NCBI GenBank assembly: GCA_016210565.1
Contig: JACQUA010000038.1
Coordinates: forward strand, 1-33,382
Reading direction: 5' to 3'
Source: Chloroflexota bacterium
GTDB taxonomy: Bacteria > Chloroflexota > Dehalococcoidia > JACQUA01
Length of the DNA: 33,382 nt
Shown here: positions 1 to 7,250 of the stretch, piece by piece
Numbering within the stretch: the stretch's first letter is position 1
Layout of the letters: every line of letters starts with the position of its first letter
The notes under the pieces: generated by a model
What the model was told of the DNA's origin: nothing
What the model saw: the letters and a program-made list of their open reading frames with translations, nothing else
Database searches by the model: none
Program-made: the position numbers and the translations under genes

Positions 1-287
1 CAGCCCGGGGGCATGCTGGGGGCGGTGATATCGATATAGCCTTCCCGTTTGCCGCTGTTGACCAGCTTCAGGTCGATGACGATGTCTTCCCCGCCCGCAG
101 CGGTGACGCTGTTGGTCAGGGCGTAGAAGACCAGGTCCCAGACGCCCGGCTGGGCCTGTTCGACGCCGGCTGGCGCTACCGGTCTTTGCTCAGCCGGCGA
201 GGCCATGGCCGGGGCGAAACCGGGCAGCCCCCCGGCCAGCAGTATGATGGCAGCTAATGCTACCCCTATGAACTTTTGCGCTTTCAA
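1..287 (-). CDS. Partial secreted protein of unknown function
   Basis: This gene runs off the left edge, so only its first ~95 residues are visible. I place the start at a TTG (285-287) because GGAGG lies 8 nt upstream and the product then opens with a good signal peptide: LKAQKF, a hydrophobic run (IGVALAAIILLAGG), and a likely cleavage region around APAMA. After a short Pro/Ala/Gln linker there is beta-strand-like sequence (VWDLVFYALTNSVTAAGG, then DIVIDLKLVNSG), so an exported or cell-surface beta-sandwich protein is likely. It lies downstream of the metal/thiol gene cluster on the same strand, separated by a palindromic repeat (340-487), and may be its last gene or a separate unit. No family is recognised. 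Confidence 0.6.
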   Translation of the reverse strand, partial: MKAQKFIGVALAAIILLAGGLPGFAPAMASPAEQRPVAPAGVEQAQPGVWDLVFYALTNSVTAAGGEDIVIDLKLVNSGKREGYIDITAPSMPPG

Positions 288-339
288 CTGAGATACCTCC
301 GTCGATAGGAAATTCCAAACTCCAGATGCCGAGTAAGAG

Positions 340-487
340 TAGGGTGGGTTAAGCGCAACGGTGTGGGGTTGACCGGGGTGGCTGCGCGAACCCACCATTT
401 TCGCCAGATTCCTTTGTCGCCTGGGTTTCATGATCTTGCCGGTGGGTTCGCGTGCGGATGCCGCATCGGGGCGCTTAACCCACCCTA
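340..487. repeat. Family A palindromic repeat, full-length copy
   Basis: A 148-bp element bounded by a perfect 17-bp inverted repeat (TAGGGTGGGTTAAGCGC at 340-356, its reverse complement at 471-487). A second, nested inverted pair lies inside (CGCGAACCCACC at 385-396, complement at 441-452). The single strand could fold as a cruciform or double hairpin. It begins about 9 nt past the stop of the upstream membrane-protein gene and is a candidate transcript end. No ORF is carried. Related copies lie at 3941-4001 and 13737-13925. Confidence 0.8.
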
Positions 488-496
488 CGGTTCTCT

Positions 497-1555
497 TCAG
501 TTCCAGGCAAACGTTCTCTCCTTGACACCGCCGATTTCCTTGAGAATCAGGGTCAGTGATTGTGGTCGCTCCTTGGGAGAGGGAAATATAAGGACGCCGC
601 CGACATGATGCCCTCCGGGGGGATCTCCCTGCCATTCCTGAGGCGTATACTCATTGCCGTTGTTGTCCCTGAGAACCGACACTTTGGTCATATTGAAACT
701 CAGTGAACCTGAATGGGTGTCGATCGATATGCGAAAGGTGAGCGGTTTGCCTGCGGTGAGATTCTGCGGGAGGACCTCGATGCCGATGCCGGCTTCGTTA
801 TTTCCTCTGGGGGTGATTTGGGGAGGGGACGCAGGGCTGCCTGTCGCAACTGTGCTCTGAGCCCCCGGAGCCGCTGCTGGCGGTGGGGGCTGACCGGCGT
901 TTCGCTGGGTGGCGGGCGGAGGGGTGGCAGGCTCGTTGCTTCCGGCTCCCGTATAACCCTGGTTCATGCAGGCTGAGAGAAAGGTAACGAGCAGAATCGC
1001 TAACGAGACACCGACAGCGGCGTTTCTCATTTTCTTCATGTCTCCTTTTAATACCGTGGCGAGGAGTCCCTTTTTATGGTAAAGGTGGTGTTTCTGTATG
1101 ATCGAAAGCATGACCGTGATGCCTACGAGGTTAGATACGAGACCCAGTACGACGAAGAAGAACTGGTACTTGTCAAGGAAGACCAGCGCCGCCGAAATAC
1201 CGAGCAAAGGCAGAACGTCGGACAGGTGGTGGGCGCAGCAGGCCACCATGGACCCCGTGGAAACGGTCCCGGTCCCCGCCAGTTCCGCCGTCGCCCCCGC
1301 CCGGGCGGCGCCCTTGATGTAGCTTCGGGCGTAACTGAACAGCCCTACCTGGATGCCGAAGCCGGTGACCAGGGCCATGATCCAGTACCACATTCCGGCG
1401 AACTGCTCCAGGGCGTGCTCCCACGAGTTGGCCACCGAAAGCAACAGGAAGTAGAAGCCAAGGAGGGCCAGCCCGGCCAGGATGCCGGTGATTGCCGGCC
1501 TGGAAACCAGGCGGGAAGGTGAATTCCTCAGTCTTCTAATCTTTGAGTCTCCCAA
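497..1555 (-). CDS. Four-helix membrane protein joined to a lipoprotein-like beta domain
   Basis: Unrecognised two-part protein of 352 residues. Residues ~20-155 hold about four membrane helices, with a conserved-looking VACCAHHLSDVLPLLG stretch after helix 2 whose Cys-Cys-His-His could bind a metal. At residue 173 a second N-terminus appears: MKKMRNAAVGVSLAILLVTFLSAC has the form of a lipoprotein signal ending in a lipobox Cys, followed by a Pro/Ala linker and a beta domain with a WQGDPPGGHH motif. AAAGGAGA lies just before that in-frame Met, so the downstream part may also be translated separately from about 1039. The full-length start is uncertain: TTG at 1555 follows an in-frame TAA closely and has no Shine-Dalgarno, because a repeat (1581-1638) ends just upstream. 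Neighbours (copper ATPase, YHS proteins, lgt, glutaredoxin) suggest envelope metal handling, which is inference. Confidence 0.6.
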   Translation of the reverse strand: MGDSKIRRLRNSPSRLVSRPAITGILAGLALLGFYFLLLSVANSWEHALEQFAGMWYWIMALVTGFGIQVGLFSYARSYIKGAARAGATAELAGTGTVSTGSMVACCAHHLSDVLPLLGISAALVFLDKYQFFFVVLGLVSNLVGITVMLSIIQKHHLYHKKGLLATVLKGDMKKMRNAAVGVSLAILLVTFLSACMNQGYTGAGSNEPATPPPATQRNAGQPPPPAAAPGAQSTVATGSPASPPQITPRGNNEAGIGIEVLPQNLTAGKPLTFRISIDTHSGSLSFNMTKVSVLRDNNGNEYTPQEWQGDPPGGHHVGGVLIFPSPKERPQSLTLILKEIGGVKERTFAWN

Positions 1556-1580
1556 TGGTTATGATGTTTTGCTCAGTACC

Positions 1581-1638
1581 GTAGGGGCAGACCCATGTGT
1601 CTGCCCGCCCGCGGGCAAACACCCGGGTCCGCCCCTAC
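1581..1638. repeat. GTAG/CTAC-terminus palindromic repeat
   Basis: A 58-bp GC-rich element with inverted ends GTAGGGGC (1581-1588) and GCCCCTAC (1631-1638) and internal complementary GTCTGCCC/GGGC runs. Its right end overlaps the stop codon of the glutaredoxin-like gene: the TAG at 1637-1635 on the minus strand is part of the repeat terminus. It also occupies the region where the ribosome binding site of the next gene would normally lie. Confidence 0.75.
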
Positions 1639-1907
1639 AGAGGTCGGACTCCCGTGAGATATTCAAGGATATCCTCTTTGCGGATGGGCGCGCTGATAGT
1701 GAAAGAGCCGTCCAGGACCACTACCGGGATGGTATGCTTGTATTCCTCATATATGGCGAGGTCGGAGAGAATGTTTATCTCGTCGATTTCCATGGAGAAG
1801 TCACGTCCCAGTTCCTGGAGAACGTCCCTGGCTTCGTCGCACAAAGGACAGGCGGGTTTGGAAAAGAAGGTGACCGCATGCCTTCTGCCGCGTGCAGCCC
1901 GTTTCAA
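1635..1907 (-). CDS. Glutaredoxin-like thiol-disulfide protein (CPLC)
   Basis: A 90-residue thioredoxin-fold protein of the short glutaredoxin-like (DUF836) type. After a basic N-terminus it opens with the strand AVTFFSKPACPLC; CPLC is the redox-active CxxC, followed by helix DEARDVLQELG. The IPVVVLDG segment supplies the family's cis-Pro. There is no signal peptide, so it should be cytoplasmic. I place the start at TTG (1905-1907), only 5 nt after the lgt stop, with CCTCC/GGAG-like sequence too close to be decisive; longer readings run into lgt. It probably reduces disulfides or handles thiol-bound metal for its neighbours (inference). Its TAG stop lies inside the repeat at 1581-1638. Confidence 0.8.
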   Translation of the reverse strand: MKRAARGRRHAVTFFSKPACPLCDEARDVLQELGRDFSMEIDEINILSDLAIYEEYKHTIPVVVLDGSFTISAPIRKEDILEYLTGVRPL

Positions 1908-1912
1908 GGAGG

Positions 1913-2734
1913 CTATCGCCGGATATCCACGTTGACCGAAGCTTGCGCCCGTTTCGGCCGCCGGGACATCATGTAGAGGAGAATAATCGCGGAAGCGGCG
2001 ATGCCGGCCAGGGCCAGCAACTGGGCCTGCTGGAAGCCCATGAAGATGATATCTTCCTGCCGGAAGAAGGTCAGCAGGAGCCTTCCGGTGGAGTAGATTC
2101 CCATATAGGCGGGGAACAGCGCACCCTTCCACTGGGGCCTGGTCCTCAGTCGCCAGATGAAGGCCAGAGTGGCGAGGTTCCAGAGTTGCTCGTAAACCGG
2201 GTAGGGATGGGTGGGCACGCCGAAATACTGGGGTGGTATCATGGCCTCGGGGTTGACATAAATGAAGCCCCAGGGCAGAGAGGTGAGACCGCCATAGGCA
2301 TCGCCATTAACGATACAGGCAAAGCGCCCGATGAGTTGACCGACCAGCAGCGCCGGCGTCCCGATATCCAGGAAGGTACCGACATCGATCTTTTTCGATT
2401 TGACATAGATTAAGCACGCGACCATGCCCCCGGCTACCCCTCCCCAGATGGCCAGACCGCCCTGGTTGATGGATAAAATCAGGTGAGGGTTCTGAAGGTA
2501 GAAGTCGAGCTTGTCGATGACATGGAACAGGCGGGCGCCTACAATGCCGCCTACAATACCCCAGAGGGCGGCGTTCATGATATGGTCCTGCAGGATGCCG
2601 CGGCGTTTCCCCTCCTTGAGACCAAGCCACAGTCCGCCAATAATGGCGAGCATGACGAACACGCTGTACCATCGCAGCGAAAAAGGGCCCGCGTGGAAGA
2701 TCGTCGGGTTAATATTGATGGTTATACCGGACAT
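1913..2734 (-). CDS. lgt: Prolipoprotein diacylglyceryl transferase
   Basis: Transfers a diacylglyceryl group from phosphatidylglycerol to the lipobox Cys of prolipoproteins at the inner membrane, the first step of lipoprotein maturation. The 273-residue length fits the family. Visible hallmarks are an N-terminal FHAGPFSLRWYSV segment, GGLAIWGGVAGGMVAC, the Lgt signature region around residue 136 (IGRFACIVNGDAYGG, where most family members have GRxGNFxNGE) and HPYPVYEQLWN near residue 180. About seven hydrophobic helices are visible. ATG at 2732-2734 has GAGG 7 nt upstream. The gene is 5 nt from the glutaredoxin-like gene and follows a YHS gene. Lipobox proteins in this window (the oligopeptide-binding protein, the MacA-like adaptor, possibly the 497-1555 product) would be its substrates. 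Confidence 0.92.
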   Translation of the reverse strand: MSGITININPTIFHAGPFSLRWYSVFVMLAIIGGLWLGLKEGKRRGILQDHIMNAALWGIVGGIVGARLFHVIDKLDFYLQNPHLILSINQGGLAIWGGVAGGMVACLIYVKSKKIDVGTFLDIGTPALLVGQLIGRFACIVNGDAYGGLTSLPWGFIYVNPEAMIPPQYFGVPTHPYPVYEQLWNLATLAFIWRLRTRPQWKGALFPAYMGIYSTGRLLLTFFRQEDIIFMGFQQAQLLALAGIAASAIILLYMMSRRPKRAQASVNVDIRR

Positions 2735-2786
2735 ATTGATACCTCTTCAAAACCAAGGACTTGGTCGAGCGTCCGAGCCTCTGGGC

Positions 2787-3029
2787 CTAGTCGCACGTGT
2801 GGGCTTGCCTGTGGCCGCGCCGATCATCCGCGGGGTGTCCCTCTGCCTTCACCGACAGGAATTCCCCCGGGTTCGCCTCGAACGCCTTCAGGCACGAAGG
2901 GGCGCAGAAATGGTAGCGTTTACCTTCGTACTCCTTGGACAGGTTCGTGCGGGCCGCGTCTACGTCCATGCCACACACAGGGTCTTTTTCTATCCTGGTA
3001 CTGCGGGTAAACAGGTTCAGCCAGCTCAT
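2787..3029 (-). CDS. YHS-domain protein, second copy
   Basis: An 80-residue protein consisting mostly of a YHS domain (residues ~16-60): DPVCGMDVD, then GKRYHFCAPSCLKAFEANP. In this family the conserved Cys and the CxxxC pair are thought to bind metal, and YHS domains often accompany or are fused to copper/silver P-type ATPases. The N-terminus (MSWLNLFTR) is a short amphipathic stretch, and the C-terminus is His/Asp/Arg rich (DDRRGHRQAHTCD), a possible metal tail. ATG 3027-3029 is chosen, with GAGG 9 nt upstream; a TTG five codons earlier is an alternative. Its own promoter is visible at 3069-3097. About half the residues match the YHS copy at 3293-3556, so the pair probably arose by duplication. 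Confidence 0.85.
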   Translation of the reverse strand: MSWLNLFTRSTRIEKDPVCGMDVDAARTNLSKEYEGKRYHFCAPSCLKAFEANPGEFLSVKAEGHPADDRRGHRQAHTCD

Positions 3030-3068
3030 AGTCTCCAACCTCAAAGGTTTTTCGTTTACATACGATTT

Positions 3069-3097
3069 ATTGTCGTGTTTTCGATACGTTTTGTCAA
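3069..3097 (-). promoter_or_regulatory. Sigma-70-type promoter before YHS copy 2 and lgt
   Basis: On the minus strand TTGACA (3097-3092) is followed after exactly 17 bp by GACAAT (3074-3069). Transcription would begin near 3062, leaving a ~32-nt leader before the ATG at 3029. The region is locally AT-rich. This suggests the YHS-lgt-glutaredoxin part of the cluster can be transcribed separately from copA. Confidence 0.55.
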
Positions 3098-3148
3098 ATC
3101 GGGAGAAGCGGTGGTACTAAATACCGCATTAACTGATAAGGCGTATGT

Positions 3149-3252
3149 TCACCACGGAGACACAGAGAGCACGGAGACATCTGTCTAACCAACAAACCGG
3201 GGCCCAATTGTGTCATCTCATTCTCTCTGTGTTCTCCGTATCTCTGTGGTGA
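3149..3252. repeat. Family D inverted repeat (CACAGAG type)
   Basis: A 104-bp element whose ends form an imperfect ~30-bp inverted repeat: TTCACCACGGAGACACAGAG at the left and TATCTCTGTGGTGAA at the right. It fills much of the gap between the two YHS genes. A half copy (TTCACCACAGAGACACCGAG) lies at 33159-33189 just after the last gene of the window. Confidence 0.75.
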
Positions 3253-3292
3253 AAGCCCACTGTTTACGTCTCACTGCTATTAATGCTTCTCA

Positions 3293-3556
3293 CTAGCAGC
3301 AGCCGTGCTTTTTGCCGCCGCCGGCGGCGCCGTGACCATGATGAGAGTCCTCCATCGTGGACGGAGCGGCCGCGCTTGCCAGATAGCGCGCGGGGTTGTC
3401 CTTGAAGGATTTCAGGCATGAAGGAGCGCAGAAGTAGTAGCTCTTTCCTTCATGCGTTGCCACTAGCGTCGTCTTCGACGGATCGACATCCATGCCGCAG
3501 ACGGGGTCTTTGGCCATTTTGCCGCCCTTGCTGAAGAGACTACTGAATATACCCAT
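3293..3556 (-). CDS. YHS-domain protein with His/Cys-rich tail, first copy
   Basis: An 87-residue protein. A short N-terminal stretch (MGIFSSLFSKGG) precedes a YHS domain with DPVCGMDVDPSKT and GKSYYFCAPSCLKSFKDNP. The tail (DSHHGHGAAGGGKKHGCC) carries clustered His and a terminal Cys-Cys and could chelate copper, zinc or mercury. ATG 3554-3556 is preceded by a strong AGGAGG at 12 nt; longer in-frame readings to 3685 have no such signal and run into a repeat. No signal peptide is evident, so a cytoplasmic metal chaperone or buffer for the neighbouring CopA is the likely role (inference from gene order). The first YHS Cys and the CxxxC pair are all present. Confidence 0.85.
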   Translation of the reverse strand: MGIFSSLFSKGGKMAKDPVCGMDVDPSKTTLVATHEGKSYYFCAPSCLKSFKDNPARYLASAAAPSTMEDSHHGHGAAGGGKKHGCC

Positions 3557-3674
3557 GGTTTGGATGTACCTCCTTTGAATCTTTTGAGAACTAATCATCG
3601 AAAATGACCGAATGATTTCGAATAGATCCTCCATGCCTGACCGGGAAGACGCACGAAGGACTAAAATCGCGGCT

Positions 3675-3701
3675 CTCACAGGCACGGAGGCCTGTGGTAC
3701 C
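3675..3701. repeat. Family C short palindrome (GGTACC-ended), copy 1
   Basis: A 27-bp palindromic unit starting CTCACAGGCACGG and ending CTGTGGTACC; the arms CACAGGC and GCCTGTG can pair. It is identical base for base to the copy at 28807-28833. It lies between the small membrane protein gene and the YHS gene. Confidence 0.75.
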
Positions 3702-3709
3702 GGTGGGCC

Positions 3710-3916
3710 TTATGCGCGCATCCGCTTTTTGACCAGCGGGATGATCACAGGCATGAGAACGATCATGCTCAGCAGAAACACCCAGGCGGCGCCCCCGATG
3801 CGGGCCACCCAGCTATAGCTTCCGGCCAGGGTCACTGCAAAGAATAGACCTGCGACCAGGAGGGAGATCCCGGTGTAAAGGATGGCGCTCAGCAGGGCGA
3901 CGTTTTTTGTATTCAT
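3710..3916 (-). CDS. Small two-helix membrane protein
   Basis: A 68-residue protein with two predicted membrane helices (residues ~7-31 and ~40-62) separated by a short polar loop (GSYSWVARIG), ending in basic KKRMRA, which suggests both termini are cytoplasmic. ATG at 3914-3916 has GAAGGA 5-6 nt upstream. It lies between copA and the YHS gene on the same strand, with a family A half-repeat separating it from copA. No family is recognised. By position it may be an accessory peptide of the copper ATPase or simply a membrane peptide of the metal-stress operon. Confidence 0.65.
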   Translation of the reverse strand: MNTKNVALLSAILYTGISLLVAGLFFAVTLAGSYSWVARIGGAAWVFLLSMIVLMPVIIPLVKKRMRA

Positions 3917-3940
3917 GAAGGTCCTTCTATGCTTTCAACT

Positions 3941-4001
3941 GGTGGGTTCGCACAGCCACCCCACTCCGGTGCTTCCCCTCTGTGCTTAACCCACCCTACG
4001 G
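3941..4001. repeat. Family A repeat, half copy
   Basis: A 61-bp element whose reverse complement matches the left half of the 340-487 element almost base for base (from TAGGGTGGGTTAAGC through CGAACCCACCA). It lacks the second half, so it is a truncated or single-hairpin version. It sits in the 122-bp gap between copA and the small membrane protein gene. Confidence 0.7.
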
Positions 4002-4038
4002 CGCTTTGGTCTATCATCTTGATTTTTGGTCTTTGGTC

Positions 4039-6636
4039 TTAAACCCGGCTTGGTTCCTTTTGCATGACTGTGGGGCCGGGTTTCACCGGGGCCGGCGTGG
4101 GAGACCGGCGCACCGGAGGGACGTAGCCGCGCATGCGGAGGGTATTCAGGGTGACCGACAGCGAACTGGTGGCCATCAAAAGGGCGGCCAGTTCCGGGCT
4201 GACTATCTGGGCCGTGGCGGGGTAGAGAAGTCCGGCCCCGATGGGTATAGTGACCGTGTTATAGCCAAAGGCCCAGCCCAGGTTCTGCTTGATCAGCCGC
4301 AGGGTCTGACGCCCGATCTGTATGGCGGCCACTACGTCCAGCAGGTCATCTTTTATGAGAATGACATGGCCGGTCTCCTTGGCCACATCCGTGCCGGACC
4401 CGAGCGCGATGCCGGCGTCTGCCTGGGCGAGGGCCGGGGCATCGTTGATGCCGTCGCCGACCATGGCCACCTTGAAACCTTCGGCCTGGAGTTTCTTCAC
4501 TTCGTTGGCCTTATCTTCCGGCAACACCTCGGCCAGGACCCGATCAATGCCCACCTGGCGGGCAATGGCCTCAGCGGTCCGCTTATTGTCCCCGGTGATC
4601 ATGGCTACCTGCAGACCCATCTTGTGAAGCTCTGCCACGGCACGGGCTGAAGTCTCTTTGAGGGTGTCGGCGACGGCTACGATGCCTCCGGCCCGGCCGT
4701 CCAGGGCCACGAACATGACTGTTTTCCCTTCATGCTCAAGCCTTTCCGCCTGGGTTACCAGCCCGGCCAGCTCTATCTTTCTGTCAGCCATGAGTTTCCG
4801 GTTGCCGAGAAGAATACTCCGGCCATCGAACTGGCTTTCCACACCGTGGCCGGGAATGGCGGCGAAGGTCTGTGGTTCCTTCACCTCGAGGTCCCTGGCT
4901 GCCGCGCCGCGCACGATGGCCTCCCCCAGGGGGTGCTCGGAGCTTTTTTCGGCGATGGCGGCAAGTTGAAGCACCCTGTCCTCCTGGCCGGTTTCTAGGC
5001 TGAGGACATCGGTTACGGAAGGCTCACCCCTGGTGAGGGTGCCCGTCTTATCGAAGATGACCACCTGGACCCTGGCGGTGGTTTCCATGGCGTCGGCGCC
5101 CTTGAAGAGGATGCCGTATTCGGCCCCTTTGCCGCTGCCGGCCATTATGGCGCTGGGGGTGGCCAGCCCCACGGCGCACGGACAGGAGATGACAAGCACG
5201 GTTACGGATATGAGGAGGGAGAAGCCGAAGACGCCCAGTCCCGAAAGGAGGTAGGGAGTCAGGATCAGCCGGCTCTCGGGGACGAACCAGAGGTTGAAGC
5301 CGATGAAGAACCAGAAGAAGAAGACCAGGAGGGACAGAAGATGGACGCCGAGAATGAAATGACCAGCCACGCGGTCGGCGATCTTCTGGATGGGCGCCTT
5401 GGTGGTCTGGGCCTCTTCTACCAGCTTGATGATCTGGGCCAGGGCAGTATCCCGGCCGACCCTGGTGGCCTTGAATTTGAAGGCGCCTGTCTTGTTCATG
5501 GTGCCACCGATGACCTCGTCGCCGGCTCTTTTTTCGACCGGGATGCTCTCCCCGGTGATCATGGACTGGTCTACCGCCGAATAGCCTTCCAGCACCAGAC
5601 CGTCAACAGGTATGGCCTCCCCGGGTCGCACCAATATCAAATCGTCCACGACGACTTCTTCGGCGGGTACGTCGATTTCGGCTCCGTTGCGGACCACTCT
5701 GGCCCGCTTCGGCTGGAGTTTCATCAGGCGGCGGATAGCCTCCGAGGCCCGGCCCCTGGTGACTGCTTCAAGGTAGCGTCCGAGGATGATAAACGCGGTG
5801 AGGAGCGCCGCTGCCTCGTAGAAGGTAGCCTCTTTGCCCCCGAAGCCGGCCTCAGGCCAGAAGGTGTTGATCACGGCTATGAGATAGGCGGCCCCGATTC
5901 CGGTGGCATAGAGCAGGTTCATGTCGGTAATGCCGCGCTTGAGGCCGTTCCAGCTATAGACAAAGAACTGGCGCCCGGGGCCGAAGACGATGGGGGTGGT
6001 CAAGAAGAAAAGGAATACCTTGTTGTTCATCCAGGCCGGGATGATCTCCGGCAGAATCCAATAGGGCTGGAAGGTGCCCACCATGATGATCATTCCGACG
6101 GGCCAGGTGATAAGCATGTTGATGAGCTGCCGGCGTATCTCCTTTTGCCTGGCTTCCCGTTCCCGGTCGAGGAGTTCCTGGCCCTCCGCCCTTTCTGTAG
6201 CGCCGTAGCCCAGTTCTTCTATGGTCTTTCTTATCTGGGCGATGGAGGTGACTTCCGGGGTGTATTCGACTCGCCCCGACTCGAGAGACAGGTTTACGGT
6301 CACGCTCGCCACGCCGGGCAGTTCGCTGACCGCTTTCTGGATGTTAGCCACGCAGCTAGCGCAGGTCATCCCGGTGATGTGCAAGTTGGCTATATTCAAG
6401 ACCACGTCGTAGCCGATTTCGGAGACTGATTCGCGCATCGCGGCGATGGTAGTCTGCCGGGGATCGAACTCCACCGCTACCTTCCCGGTGGCCAGGTTTA
6501 CCACCACCCGCTTGACACCGGGCAACGACTGGATGGCCTCTTCCACGTGGGCGACGCAGGAGGCGCAGGTCATGCCGGAAACGCTGAGGGTTATTTTGTT
6601 TAAGTCCTGGTTTGTGCGCTTAGGTTCGTCTATCAT
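4039..6636 (-). CDS. copA: Copper-exporting P1B-type ATPase with two HMA domains
   Basis: An 865-residue Cu(I) efflux ATPase of the inner membrane. Two N-terminal heavy-metal-associated domains each carry GMTCASC (Cys24/27 and Cys92/95). Further motifs in order: TGES in the actuator domain, the intramembrane CPC site ([13 protein letters not shown], near residue 486), phosphorylation motif DKTGT with Asp529, EHPLGEAIV with the nucleotide-binding His-Pro, and [10 protein letters not shown]. The last helices contain [16 protein letters not shown] and [15 protein letters not shown], matching the Tyr-Asn and Met-Ser-Ser copper ligands of the P1B-1 (Cu+/Ag+) group. ATG at 6634-6636 has only a weak Shine-Dalgarno (CCAGG). 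The DUF2933-like gene lies just upstream, and YHS genes and a thiol protein lie downstream, consistent with copper detoxification. All catalytic motifs look intact. Confidence 0.95.
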   Translation of the reverse strand: MIDEPKRTNQDLNKITLSVSGMTCASCVAHVEEAIQSLPGVKRVVVNLATGKVAVEFDPRQTTIAAMRESVSEIGYDVVLNIANLHITGMTCASCVANIQKAVSELPGVASVTVNLSLESGRVEYTPEVTSIAQIRKTIEELGYGATERAEGQELLDREREARQKEIRRQLINMLITWPVGMIIMVGTFQPYWILPEIIPAWMNNKVFLFFLTTPIVFGPGRQFFVYSWNGLKRGITDMNLLYATGIGAAYLIAVINTFWPEAGFGGKEATFYEAAALLTAFIILGRYLEAVTRGRASEAIRRLMKLQPKRARVVRNGAEIDVPAEEVVVDDLILVRPGEAIPVDGLVLEGYSAVDQSMITGESIPVEKRAGDEVIGGTMNKTGAFKFKATRVGRDTALAQIIKLVEEAQTTKAPIQKIADRVAGHFILGVHLLSLLVFFFWFFIGFNLWFVPESRLILTPYLLSGLGVFGFSLLISVTVLVISCPCAVGLATPSAIMAGSGKGAEYGILFKGADAMETTARVQVVIFDKTGTLTRGEPSVTDVLSLETGQEDRVLQLAAIAEKSSEHPLGEAIVRGAAARDLEVKEPQTFAAIPGHGVESQFDGRSILLGNRKLMADRKIELAGLVTQAERLEHEGKTVMFVALDGRAGGIVAVADTLKETSARAVAELHKMGLQVAMITGDNKRTAEAIARQVGIDRVLAEVLPEDKANEVKKLQAEGFKVAMVGDGINDAPALAQADAGIALGSGTDVAKETGHVILIKDDLLDVVAAIQIGRQTLRLIKQNLGWAFGYNTVTIPIGAGLLYPATAQIVSPELAALLMATSSLSVTLNTLRMRGYVPPVRRSPTPAPVKPGPTVMQKEPSRV

Positions 6637-6680
6637 GGAACAACCTGGCTTTCATGAATCAACACGGGTCTGGTCCGGCG

Positions 6681-6705
6681 CTCACAGGCGGGACGCCTGT
6701 GCCAC
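6681..6705. repeat. Family C short palindrome, diverged copy
   Basis: CTCACAGGCGGGACGCCTGTG pairs CACAGGCG with CGCCTGTG. Unlike most copies it ends in GCCAC instead of GGTACC. It lies in the gap between copA and the DUF2933-like gene. Confidence 0.6.
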
Positions 6706-6765
6706 CCGCCTGTGCCACGCCAGTTCACCACTCCCCCGATGGATCGGGGTGGTACCGGTCGGCCC

Positions 6766-6990
6766 TCAATGACAGGAGGGCTTGTTGGAGTCCGTCCTCG
6801 CGGGCGCTTCGGCGGTCTGGGTCTTGTGGTTCATCCCCTTCATCAAGAACAGGTGGCTCAGGGGACAGAGAAGCAACAAGCCGAAGATGGCCACCGTCCC
6901 CAGAGGGATTTTGAAGACCCACACGGCGACCAGGGCGGCCAGCGGGAGCAGGCAACCTACCAACATTATTAACAGATGCTTGTTTTTCAC
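6766..6990 (-). CDS. DUF2933-like small membrane protein
   Basis: A 74-residue protein with two hydrophobic helices (residues ~5-27 and ~32-52). The second ends in LLLLCPLSHLFLMKGMNH, resembling the CPLxHLFM...H signature of DUF2933 proteins, small membrane proteins usually encoded beside copper or other heavy-metal resistance genes. The Cys, His and Met residues there could bind a soft metal. The polar C-terminus ends in Cys-His. Translation is assigned to GTG at 6988-6990, with GAGAAAG a few bases upstream. It is the first gene after the tandem-repeat promoter at 7030-7058 and is followed by copA, so it would lead the metal operon. The family assignment rests on the motif only. Confidence 0.75.
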   Translation of the reverse strand: MKNKHLLIMLVGCLLPLAALVAVWVFKIPLGTVAIFGLLLLCPLSHLFLMKGMNHKTQTAEAPARTDSNKPSCH

Positions 6991-7028
6991 TGCTTTCTCA
7001 CTTTTGACATTTTAGTTAGTGCTGTTAC

Positions 7029-7068
7029 AATTATCAATGAATGTCGTTAAATTATCAATGAATGTCGT
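7029..7068. repeat. Two exact 19-bp direct repeats at 21-bp period
   Basis: AATTATCAATGAATGTCGT occurs at 7029-7047 and again at 7050-7068, exact over 19 bp. A 21-bp period puts both copies on the same face of the DNA helix, as expected for tandem operator sites. The repeats also create the promoter listed at 7030-7058. Confidence 0.85.
7030..7058 (-). promoter_or_regulatory. Promoter for the metal operon built from a tandem repeat
   Basis: Read on the minus strand, one repeat copy supplies TTGATA (7058-7053) as -35 and the next copy supplies GATAAT (7035-7030) as -10, with exactly 17 bp between. Each hexamer matches the sigma-70 consensus at 5 of 6 positions. A start near 7023 gives a ~30-nt leader to the GTG at 6990. 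A regulator binding the repeats would cover the promoter. No regulator gene is visible nearby. Confidence 0.5.
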
Positions 7069-7101
7069 CAAATAAGGTATTGCATTTTTGTAGAATGTGG
7101 C

Positions 7102-7119
7102 GTACCATGTTTGGTGTAC
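7102..7119. promoter_or_regulatory. Possible operator dyad in the divergent promoter region
   Basis: GTACCATGTTTGGTGTAC is an imperfect dyad: GTAC at both ends, with CCA and TGG inside. It lies upstream of both the metal-operon promoter and the ccm promoter. The symmetry is short and could be chance. Confidence 0.25.
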
Positions 7120-7201
7120 TAGATACTACCACCGAGTATGTGTTTTGTCAATATGGCCTCTGACGCTTCGGCAAAGCCTCCCCGGTCTGAAAATCCTGTT
7201 T

Positions 7202-7230
7202 TTGCTTTTTCTAGGAAGTCATTATATACT
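7202..7230 (+). promoter_or_regulatory. Sigma-70-type promoter of the ccm operon
   Basis: TTGCTT (7202-7207), a 17-bp spacer, then TATACT (7225-7230). A start near 7237 gives a leader of only ~14 nt before the ATG at 7251, with no Shine-Dalgarno in it, so the first micro-ORF may be translated from a nearly leaderless message. Confidence 0.5.
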
Positions 7231-7250
7231 TTAGATTGGTTTTTCAGTCC

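Noticed and set aside
5341..6429. A 362-codon plus-strand ORF
   Set aside because: Antisense to copA, all of whose catalytic motifs are intact on the minus strand.
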